DNA of 64,000 nucleotides, taken from contig NC_057924.1 in the NCBI RefSeq assembly GCF_018873765.1, forward strand, positions 13,851,001 to 13,915,000. The letters run 5' to 3'. Both the position numbers and the translations under genes were made by a program. The stretch comes from Telopea speciosissima. Its lineage: Eukaryota; Streptophyta; Magnoliopsida; Proteales; Proteaceae. Shown here in pieces: positions 32,222-44,200 of this stretch. Positions within the stretch are counted from its first letter, which is position 1, and every line of letters starts with the position of its first letter. The notes beneath the pieces were generated by a model. The model had not been told where the DNA came from. It saw nothing but the letters and a program-made list of their open reading frames with translations, and made no database searches.

Positions 32222-35200
32222 GTCAGCTCACTTCTCTGGCTGTGCAGTTGGTGTTCTATTGAGGATCTTGTGAATAACTGAATATTTTATTTTATTTTTG
32301 ATTATGGATGAGCTCACTGGGAATCTGAATCCAACAGGGTAAGGTAGTTCTAGGAGTTTGGTGCTAATGATAGTTAGTTATTGGATTCTACGAATCAATG
32401 GCGGACTGCTTGTACACTTTTTAATTCTTTAGTTAAATATCACTGGATGGTATTTGGTGCGAGAGATGAGCATTGCTGATTTCGGGAGTTGAGAGGAGAA
32501 GAGTAGGCTTACTTCTGGTGGGTCTCATGGTTGGGCCTCCTTAATGATTTTCACTGATCTCTGGCCAGGAAAGTGGTCTCTTATGAGACAAGCCATGCTA
32601 ACTGTCCTAGGTTTTAAGAAGATTCCTAGAACCGAAGAACAGGTTGTGTAGAACCATAAGTTTATTAGATATGGCATCAGAAAGAGTTTTGTTTGATTTT
32701 GGTTTTCAAATTCTATTCAATTCAGAAAATGTTGTTGGTGTCTTTTTACTGTTGAAAAGAGTTTTGGTTGGGGTAACTATTTAAGGAGTTTCATTGTCTA
32801 GACACCCCCCCCCAAAACCATGTTGGATCGTTACTCTAGATATAGGAGTCATCTAGACTATCCACCTTTAGAAATATGCATAAGAGAAACATATATGTTT
32901 AATTGGTTGCCCATTCGGAATAATTTTCAAAGCATTTAGTGCTTAAAGTTTGTTTCCTCTCTCTTGGCCATTAGATTCTGTTCTTTGATCAGCTATTTTT
33001 GTTTTAACCTCTTGGCCATTAGAATTTAGAATGAAGTTAATGGAATTCAAAATCGACCAATGTGCTGACCTCTTACAAAGACTGCACAAAGTTCCTATTC
33101 ATCTCATTGCTTCTATTTTATTCTTGGCCACCAAAAGGGTCCAATCTGTAAGGAGGTTATGCCATCTGGTTGAGCTTTATATTTGGTCTAAAATAGTTAA
33201 AAAAAAAGGATTTTACAAGTTGAACATGTTGGTGATGCAGAACCAGGGTTCTACAATTTTAACAGTCTTCATAGAGTGAATCAAGCCCCCAAATTGACCT
33301 AAAACAATAGGATTTATTGGTATTAGGAGAGAGAAAGCTTGCTGTTTTGGTTATGGAAATGGTAAAGTGCAAAGGGAAAATTAGGTTTATGTGTTAAATT
33401 AGGGTCAGCATTTAGAGGTGTTGGTTGATGGGATAATAGGCTTGTCAGAATGACAGAGAGGCCAGCCTTTATTTATAATGAATAAAACCCTAATATGAGA
33501 GAGTACAAGTACAAAAATATCCCTATGGACATAGCTACCCTTACACTCAAATTACAATACTCCCCCTCAAGTTGGTGCATATATATCACGCATGCCTAAC
33601 TTGCACACAATTGGATGAAACAACTTACTACTTAAACCCTTAGAAAAAACATCAGCTAATTGGTTCCCAGATTTGACAAAAGGAACACTAATAATTCCAT
33701 TATCTAATTTTTCCTTAATAAAGTGAAGGTCAATCTCCACATGCTTCGTACAATCATGCTGAACTGGATTGTGAGCAATAGTAATGGCTGATTTACTGTT
33801 GCAATACAACCTCATGGGCAATGGAACACAAACACCCAAGTCTTGCAGAAGACTCTAGAGTCATAACAACTCACAAATATTGTGAGCCTTAGCATAGAAT
33901 TCTGCTTCAGTGCTGGATCAAGCAACTACAGCCTACTTCTTGTTTTGCTAGGTAACAAGATTGCCACCTAGAAACCAACGGTTATTAGGAGAACCTGCAC
34001 AATCTACTTCAGTAAAGGCTTCAACACGAAGATGGTCATGGGGAGAAAACAATACTCCTTTGCCCGGGGCAGACTTCAAATAGTGCAGGATGCGAAACAC
34101 AACTTCTAAGTGTGTGGAGTAAAGATCATGCATATACTGGCTGACCAGACTCGCAACATAGATAATGTCGGGCTGAGGTATGAGAAAGGTAAATGAGTCT
34201 GCCAACTAACCTCTGATATCGTTTGCGATCAACTGGTTCACCATCCTTGCTCAAGGGATGACCATTAGCTTCAATAAGAGTGTTAGCTGATTGCAGCATT
34301 GTTGTCATAGTACAACATCATAGGAAGATGAACAAGAACACCAAGGTCTTGTAGCAAGCCTTTTAGCTAAAGTAACTCACAAATGCCCTGTGCCATAGCA
34401 CGGAACTTTGCTTTAGCACTCGAATGAGCCACCACATTCTGCTTCTTGCTATGCCAAGTGACAAGATTGCCCCCTACAAAAGAACAATACCCAGAGATAG
34501 ATTTTCGATTTGCAGAACCAGCCCAGTCAGCATCGGTATATGCCTCTACCCGTAGGTGACCATGAGGAGACAGAAGAATGCCTTTTCCAGGAGCTGACTT
34601 CAAGTAGTGAAGAATCCGAAGAACAACCTCCATATGAGAATAATAGGGGTCATGCATAAACTGACTCACAGCAACAGCAATGTCTGGATGTATGTGTGAG
34701 AGATAAATCAGCTTCCCCACTAGTCTTTAGTAACGGTCTTTATACAGGTTCACCCTCCTTTTCTTTGAGACGGACAGTAGCCTCCATAGGAGTATCTAAA
34801 GGGTGACATCCTAACAAACCAGTTTCAGCCAACAAGTTTAGGACATACTTCCTTTGGGAGAGAAAGATGCCTTTAGAAGACCTGGCAACCTCAATCCCTA
34901 GAAAGTAACGTAGCTTCCCTAGATCTTTAATCTCAAACTCCTGCCCAAGCAACTTCTTCAACCGGTTGATCTCATCACCATCGTTGCCAGTAACCATAAT
35001 ATCATCCACATAGACTATAATAACAGTGAGTTTTTCACCAGCCCTCTTTATAAAGAGTGTGATCAGCATTACTCTATTTATAGCCCACAGAAATCATGGC
35101 CTTGTGAAACTGACCAAACCATGCTCGAGGTGACTGCTTCAGCTGATAAAGTGCTCGCTTCAATTTGCACACTTTACCTTGATTATTGTCACTAGAAAAC

Positions 35201-38200
35201 CCTGGTGGAATATCCATGTACACTTCCTCATCAAGTTCTCCATTTAAGAAGGTATTCTTCATATCCAGCTGTTGTAGATCCCATCCAAGATTGACTGCAC
35301 AAGATAGCAAAACCCGAATTGTATTCAACTTTGCAACAGGAGCAAAGATCTCTTGGTAGTCAATCCCATATGTCTGAGTGAAGCCTTTTGCAACCAGACG
35401 TGCCTTATATCGATCCACAGTCCCATCAGCCTTTTGTTTGACCACAAACACCTACTTACATCCCACTGGTTTTTTCCTTGGAGGAAGGGCTACAAGATCC
35501 CAAGTATTATTTTTTTTTGAAGCTCTCATTTCTTCCAACATAGCTGCCTTCCACTTTCCATTTGTATGAGCTTCCTGCCAATTTTTAGGAATAGAAACAG
35601 AAGAAAGAGAGGACATAAATGCACATAAAGACGGAGAAAGAGAACTATAAGAAACAAAGCGAGAAATGGGATGCAGGGTGCAAGTCCTAGTACCTTTGCG
35701 ATGAGCAATAGGTAGGTCGGAAGGAGAGGTTTCACCAGGAGGAGGAGGATCTGGATCCTGAGCCGGCAATTGGATAGGTATTGGTGCCACAGTGGATTGA
35801 TGCTGCCCTCTGTTGGAGCATCTCTTTTTGTAGGTGATGGTATTAGAGTTGTCAATTCTCTTATGAAAATCACTGATGGTTCTTTGGACTGGAGTCAACT
35901 CCCCTTGACTAGGAACATCACCACCATTATTTCCTACAAGCTCCCCCTGTAAAGGAATCCCTTCGGAAGAAGGGGCAACAGCCAAGGGAGATGGGACAGC
36001 AGCAATAGGAGATGGAGAAGGAGGAACTTTAAGGGGAGGAAACACAAACACATCTTCACTAGAACTAGAACTCTCCCTCCTAAAGATGTGGGGATGGATA
36101 ATAGGAAAGACTTTCATGAAAAACGACATCCATACTGACCAGAGTACGACGGGAAGGGGGATGGTAACACTTATAACCTTTTTGGGTTGGAGAGTAGCCC
36201 AAAAAAATACACCGCAACCCTCGAGGTTCAAGTTTGCCATGAGATTTCGTTTCTCTGGCATAGCACATACAACCAAACACTTTGGGAGGAACCACAAAGG
36301 TGGAACACCCATGTAAAACTTCAGCCGGACTGCGGGAGTCAAGAACACGGGAAGGCAACCGATTAATGAGATAGGTTGCAGCCTGGCCAGCCTGGCTGTG
36401 TTCCTCATCAACCTGGCCAGCCGGATTCTCAAAAGGTTGAGACGACTTTGAATGTACACGTCCCTCTTCCTCCATATAGTCATCATAATGCAAAGTCGAC
36501 CTCGAACTAGGGAAACCAACGGTAGATCGATTACAGCAGGATCGATACAATGAAAAGGACAAATTTAAAAAAACTACAACTCTTTTTTTTTTAATTGCTA
36601 CTTTTTTGTTACATATGAAGAAACATAAAAAAGGATAAGAAGGGTTTGGAGGATTCGGCTCTCACAGCCAGGCTCCTATTAGCCCTAGGATTTTGGCTCT
36701 CTTAGCCTGGTCTCCCAGCCTTCATGTCACAACCATTGGACAAGAGAATCTTTTGCTTCAATGCAATTTGTTTTCATTCAACTATTCAAATCGTCCCCTT
36801 TTGGCTTCTAAAAGCCTTACATATAAATAGGCAGCAGTAACTTGCTCCTCAAGTAACAAAAGAAATAGAAACTTAACATAATTAGAAACTAATATTTAGA
36901 AACTAAATTGGATCTTCTAAATAAAAGCTAAGCGTACTTTCTAAATCTGAAATTAGAGACTACATAAGACTATTGCAATGAAATACAACAACAACAACAA
37001 CAACAACAACAATCATAACCTTATCCCAACTAAATGGGGTTGACTACATGGATCTGAAAAGATCATGACAATAATAGAAATAAGAGCAGGAGAAGGAAAT
37101 AAAAAGGTACAAAGGGGTTAAAAAAAAAAAAATTACTAAAGGAAAAAGTCTACGCAATAGTCAAAGCAGCATCCCAAGAACATCCCTCTACGAGGGATCG
37201 ACTACATGGGTCCTTGTCCTCTAAACAACTCTATCCATGGTCATACTAGGATCGAGCCCTACCATATGCATATCCTTTCATATTACTTTTCCAATAGTCA
37301 TTTTAGGCCTGCCCCTACCTCTATTAGCTCCTTCAAATTGAGTCTGGTCACTCTTTCTTACTGATGCATCCATGGGTCTCCTTTGGACATGACCAAACCA
37401 CCTCAAGCAGCTCTCACGAAGCTTGTCCTGTATGGATGCAACTCCTACTTCGGTTCTAATACAAACATTCTTTACCCTATCTCTCTTGGTCTTGCCGCAC
37501 GTCCTCCTCAATATCCTCATCTTATCTATATTACTCTTCTTAACTGCTCAACATTCCGCTCCATATGTCATCGTTGGTCTTATTACTGTCCTGTAGAATT
37601 TTCCCTTAAGCTTAACAGGCATGCGTTTGTCACATAAAACTCCTGATGCTCCTCTCCACTTCATCCATCCTACTTTAATTCTGTGGGAAACATTATCCTC
37701 TATATCACCCTCTTTATTAATGGTTGACCCTAGGTATCTAAAATATTCACTTTGTGGTAGCTCTCGCTCCTCAAGTTTCACCACTTCATCACCTCTCCTT
37801 GTTTAACTGAAGTTACACATCATATATTCTGTCTTTGTTTTGCTTAACTTAAAACCTCTTGATTCCAAGTTTGATCTCCATAACTCCAGCTTCGCATTAA
37901 TCCCTTTTACTGTCTCATCTATCAAAACAATATCATCAGCGGATAGCATGCACCAAGGGACCTCATCTTGAATATGCCTGGTTAAATAATCCATGATGAG
38001 TGCAAACAAATAGGGGCTTAGAGTTGATCCTTGGTGTAACCTAATTGTAATTGGGAATTCACTACTTTGTCCCTCTGCAGTTTTGACACTTGGCACCACG
38101 CCCTCATACATGTCCTTAATTATATCCACATAGTTACTTGAGCTCTTTCTCTTTCCTAGGACATGCCAAATGAGATCTCTAGGAACTTTATCATAGGCCT

Positions 38201-41200
38201 TTTCTAGGTCGATAAAGACCATATAGAGATTCTTTTTGTAAGCTCTAAAGATTTCCATAAGCCTCCTAAGAAGGTAAATAGCTTCTGTCGTGGATCTCCT
38301 TGGCATAAAATTAAATTTGTTTTCCGATATATACGTTTCTCTTCTTAGGTGAGCTTCAATGATTTTCTCCCAAAGTTTCATGGTATGACTCATTAGTTTA
38401 ATGCCTCTGTAGTTATTACAGTTTTGGATATCACCTTTGTTCTTATAAATTGGGACTACAATGTTTCTCCTCCAATGATCTGGCATTTTCTTTGTACTCA
38501 AAATCTTGTTAAATAGCTTGGTTAGCCAAGATACCCCTTGTCCTCCTAAGCTGTTCCATACTTCAATTGGGATCTCATGCGGTCTTGGTGTTTTGCCTAC
38601 GTTCATCTTTCATAGGGCCTCTTTAACTTCGGCCTCACCAACTTGTTGTAGCTGTCCATGACGTGTGTTGGCTTCAAGACTATTCGTTTCCACTTCCGAA
38701 TCCACCCCATCAGTCAAGGTAGCTCCATTTAGTAGATTTTAAAAATATTCACCCCATCTCTCCATAATGTCTGCATCCCGTATTAGTACTCTACCATCCT
38801 CATTCTTAATGCATCTAACATGGTCCAAATCTTTGCTCTTCCTTTCTCTTATTTTAGCTATCTGATGGATTGCATTTTCCCCGTCCTTTGTATTAAGTTT
38901 TTCATAAAGTTCATCATATTTCTTCGCTCTTGCTTTCCCCATAATCTTCCGAGCTTCATTTCTGGCTGCATAATAGCTCACTTTATCCTCTGCCTTGTTA
39001 GTCCTTTGCCAGGTCTTAAAACGATCTTTATTAGTCTTAATGGCTGCTTGGACCTTGTCATCCCACCACTAAGTCTCTCTAGGGCCCAGACGCATACCCT
39101 TTGAAATCCCAAGGACTTCCTTAGCAACCTTCTTGATACAAGATTACAAGTCATCATATTAGTCCACATCTCATTGGTATCTCCCTCAAAATCCCACTTC
39201 CTCGTAGGGCCATTTTATCGGTACATGATTCTAGGAGAGCTCCTTGTAGTCGGCCCCATCTTATCTTAGGACAAACCTGTTTCACCTTCTTACGTTGCCT
39301 CGTACCAAGGTACATATCCTAGACCACCAATCTATGTTGGGTGGTTAAGCTCTCTCCTGGTATAACCTTACAATCCTTGCATAAAAGTCTGTCATACCTT
39401 CTGGTTAGGAAGAAATCTATTTAACTTGCATGTTGCCCACTCTTGGAGGTAATTAAATGTTCATCTCTCTTCTTAAAAAAGGTATTTGCAATGCACAGGT
39501 CAAACGCTTTCGCAAAGTCTAACACTGATATCCCCTCTTCATTCCTCTCCCCAACTCCATATCCTCCGTGAACCTCTTCATAGCCTTTATGATCTCTGCC
39601 CACATGTCTGTTAAGGTCACCTCCAATAATAATTTTCTCTCCCTGACCAAAACCTTGCATCAAACCATCCATGTGTTCCCAGAATTGTAATTTAACACTC
39701 TCATCTAATCATGCCTGCGACGTGTACGCGCTAACTATGTTGATAACCTCATTGTCTAGCACCAGTTTGATAGATAGGATCCTATCTCCAAATCTTTTAA
39801 TGTCCACTACTTCGTTCTTAAGGTCTTTGTCCACAACTATGCCCCCTCCATCTCTCCCGCTTTCGTCTCCCAAGTACCATAGTTTGAAGTCATTTGACGC
39901 CTTGGCTTTGTGACTCTTTGATCTTGTTTTTTGAATACATGCAACATTAATCCTTCTTCTCCGCATAACATCTATCAGCTCCAAACTCTTACCCGTCAAT
40001 GATCCGATGTTCCAAGATGCAAATCTAATCCTACGCTTACACACAAGATTAGTATTAAATGACATGATATACGGAAATGTAAGGGATAATAAAAAATATA
40101 TAAATAATTAAAACAAATAATAGGATCCATGCAAAAGGGGATTGGCTTGGCAGAATATAGTGCTGGCTGCCTACCTGACGTACCAATAAAGATAAGAATA
40201 TATAAAGGGTATTGCAATGAAATATTCTTTCTAAATTTGAAAATAGAAACTAATCAAATTAGAAGAGTGAAAAGAATCTCAGCAATCCTCCTCTAAGCCA
40301 GCTGTCAAGGCGGGCCCACAGCACTATTCACGTGAATAGTGCCACGCGAACAGTAACTTCTCCTGAATTTTATTTTTGTTATTTTCTTCTTCGTGCTTTG
40401 ATCTACATCACATCCACATTAGTACCCATCGAACTAGCTATGGTGGGGTCGGGCTTACCCCCGGTCTGATCCATTTCTGGTTCACCTCGATCCCTCACCA
40501 ACTGGTAAAGGGGATCCTCTTCCTCATCTGAGTCCTCTTGGAAAATGTCTGGTTCGGTTCTTTATAATTCTCTTCCATTTTTTCACGTATGTGCTTCATC
40601 CTTAGTCTCTTATTATAGTGCACATACACCAACTGCTCTAGTCATTTGTGTCCCAATCGGTTCCGCCTCTTGGTGTGTATCAATGAAAATATACTCTAGT
40701 TGCGCTCGAATCCGGAGGATGAACAAGTCTGTGAGAGCTTGCTATTTTTCTCAAGTTAGGTGCACTTGAGCTATATTGCACTTACCAGTCGGCTGTATTA
40801 CAAATATATTATTAGGAATATATATAGGTATATGAAAAAAATTAGAATTTATAAATGTAATGCCAGTAGGCAGTAGTGGACCTACTTGGGTCTGACTTTT
40901 GTCTACCTTCCACTACAGCTTTTCGACTGAAACTCATGGAAGCATCTCTGAATTATTGGATCTGTTTTGGTTTCAATGTTCAAATATGCCTTGAATTTGT
41001 ATTTACTATTTAATAATTAGTACACAGTACAATAAAGTAACTACTAAATATATTCCTTTGCTTACTACCAAGTCTTACACTCTCACCTTATTATTTGCAT
41101 CAGTCTGTATTGTTGCAGTTGGCTCCAACTTCTCAATGACATTTTCAAGTGCTACTGGTAGTTCTGATTCAAGTCCAAGATTTTTTGGTATTGATATTTG

Positions 41201-44200
41201 AGAGATAGTATGCTGGTAATGACATATATAACTTGTTAATGCTTTTGTAAATGTAAATGTAAATATGACTGTAAAGTGTAAAGTATGTTGAACTCACCAG
41301 CTTTAGGCATTAGATGACTCTAGTGCTTCTCCCATCGATTAACAATGACCCTAATGTATGCCTCCGAACTTCGGGGTATCACAGTTCTTACAAATTCCTT
41401 CATCTTCTGAAGGGCAACATAAATGTGGTCCAAGGTAGGCTTTTTCTCTGTATCTACCATCCTTAATGCCCTTACCACTAGCTCTAATATAGCAACCGCT
41501 TTATTCAAGTCACGCCAGAATTGGTCACTTGCGATGGTCTTTTGTTCTGTCCTCCCTTTGTCCGTATTTGACCCTGTCTAACCAAACCACTGTTCACTGG
41601 CAAACGTAGACCTCAAACCGACAACCTTGGTCGGAAAGATCTTCAATGCAATGTAGTTGGTGGCAAATCGAGTTAGACCAGGCCTCACCAAATCACTATT
41701 GCATTTCTCCCTCAACATTTGTAATGAATTACCATGGTTATATACAAAAGTGATCACTTGTCTTGCCCTCCTGATCACACTTGCTACCACAGTTTTCTTC
41801 CCCATGTCCTTCAGCATTAGGTCAATGGAATGCGCAACACATAGTGTCCAAAAGAGGTGGATCCTCTTGCTTTTCTTATTCATCAACTTTTCTCTAGCCT
41901 TTTTGAAGTTAGAACCGTTATCTGTCGTAATTTGGATAATGTTCTTTGGCCCTACCTCCTCCACAACTTTCTTCAGTTCCTTGTACAAAATGTAGCATCC
42001 TTTATGTCCTTTGATGCTTCCAAAGACTTCAAGAAGATTGTCTTACCATTACAGCTGACCATGAAGTTGATGATGGACTGTCTAGTAGGTCCAGTGCAAC
42101 CATCAGCCATAAAGGTAACTCCATATATCTCCTACCTTGGCTTTAATGTATCAATATAGTCTTCCAAGTCCTCCTCCTTTGGCAAGTAGACATTCATCAC
42201 TTCGTATGGTGTGGGCCCCTTCATTACTAGGCCAGCCCTTCCTGCAGCGTCGAGGAATGCATGATAGAATGTTCCCTGAGTTGCATTAGGTGGGATGCTA
42301 TTATAGATTACAAACTTGCTAAAGGTACCCTGTGCTGCAACTTGTTTATTACCAAACATTTGTGGGATGGTTGGCTGATATGCATCTTGTTGCCTATATA
42401 TGGTGGGATCCTGCTGAAGAACGGGAACTGGGGAAGGTGCTCGTGGTTTGGGTGGGGGCCGCGAGGGTTCCCTCACACTCTGTGCTCTCCTAAAAGGAGG
42501 AGGAATCTCCCCCTCTCCATGTCTATGCTTTTTCCTCCTCTCACTTCCTTGCACTGGTTCTATTGCAGCTGAGCTAGATCCACAAGGTTCTCTAGCCTGC
42601 TCATATGACCTTATATTTTCAAAATGGAAAGATTGTCGACTAGCTGCCAAAGTTTGCTAGTATTGTCTCCACTCAGCCTCTGACCGGAAATCCCCATGAG
42701 GCCTATTATCACTATTAGAGTCATCTGCATCGACCTCTACTGCTACTCTTAACACTGCCTCATCAAACTCTCGCTGTTGCCGTTCCCTTTCAACCTTCTT
42801 TAATCTTCCTCTTCTTAAGTGCCTTGATATGGCTTGCTGTACCTCATAAGGAATTTGTGTGCATTTGGCCACATCCTTATACCCACCAGCCAAATGTTGC
42901 TTCAATCTAGTGGCCCCTCCAAAATTAAGCAACTTCCCACAATATCGACACTTGGATTTCTTTTTATCTGCCGACATTGGGTTTCCATGTTGCCATGCTA
43001 CCCCACCACGGTCAGCCATTGTGTTACTTTTTACACTGTTACATTAAAAAGTAATGTATTAAAGACTTAAAGTAATGTCAAGCTACTAAAACAATCAAAT
43101 GGCTAAATCATATTTATCCTCTAACTCTAGTATTTATTTCTTGGGAGAAAGAACGTAACCTGTGCTGTGTGTGGGCGTGTACCTGCGCCTGAACACAGCC
43201 CAGTGCGAAAAGACCGCTGCACCCCTGGAAAGGTGAAAAGGTCCAGAGGTGCAACGGTCTTTTTGCGCCCGGCTATGTCTGGGTGCAGGTACACACCCAC
43301 ACACAACACCGGTTAGCGTTCCTTTTCCCTTATTTCTTAATTTAAAATAAAATTTAGAATTTCTATTAAAAATAATTATTATACCTTAAAAGTATAAAAC
43401 ATTATAATGGAATGATGCATTTGACACCATTTTAATTTTGACATATTGTACATATGTTGTAAATAATTTTCCAACAAAAACAGGTATTTTTCATTAATAT
43501 TTGATATTTTTTGAAAATTTTATAAATTCTGAGAAATAAAATAATATAATCTATGGGTGAAAAAGAAAGTTACTTTGTGAGGCTGTAGAGCATTCAATGG
43601 TGTCCAACATACATAAAAATCATTTCCATGCAATCACTATTGACCCTTTTTTTTCAATTATTTTTGCAACAAATTCAATTTTTTTTCTAGAAAATAAAAA
43701 AAATTAATAACAGAAATAAATTGGACTCCATGAAGTCACAGATCGACCAAAGTTGTGTAACATATATTAAATTGACACCAACCACGAAGATTTGAACATA
43801 TTTTTTGGAAAAAAAGAGATTTGGGGAAAAATGGTACCTTGAAATCCTCCAAACTTCTTTAGATTTGTTGTAGATCTTTCAAATTCGATGTTTGATGAAG
43901 CTTCTCCGCGTAATCCAACGAATTTTCCGTCAAAAATTGGCTCGAAACCATGGAAGGAGGGTTTTTTGGAGGTGTTAGCTGAGACTAGCGAGATCTCGAT
44001 CTGGTCTCGGTCGAGAGAGGATCCTATTTATATTGGGTTTTGTTTAAGTGAACCGAGATCTCAGCTGAGATAATGTAATTCTCTTCTCCCGCCTTGTATC
44101 TCGTCTCGGCTTTCCAAAATAGCGAGTTATTAGCGAGATCTCGCAGAGATCTCAGCAAGTTCTTGTTTCATGGCGGTAGCTAGGGTTTGGATCCCAAGGT

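Larger units (their letters stand above)
36986..40209 (-). mobile_element. RTE-clade LINE, nearly full length, 15-bp TSD
   Basis: The target duplication TATTGCAATGAAATA is exact at 36971-36985 and 40210-40224. The minus-strand 3' end is a (TTG)n tail (plus-strand CAA repeat, 36986-37011), typical of RTE elements. Coding order on the minus strand: apurinic endonuclease from about 40065 ([31 protein letters not shown] at about 39620). Reverse transcriptase follows (38606-37803: [14 protein letters not shown]; catalytic box altered to SADD). Then a C-terminal region ([16 protein letters not shown], 37520-37278). About 3.2 kb fits the usual RTE length. Stops and frameshifts show it is dead. Confidence 0.92.

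Noticed and set aside
36986..37012. CAA microsatellite as an independent repeat
   Set aside because: It abuts the TSD and is the 3' tail of the RTE LINE.
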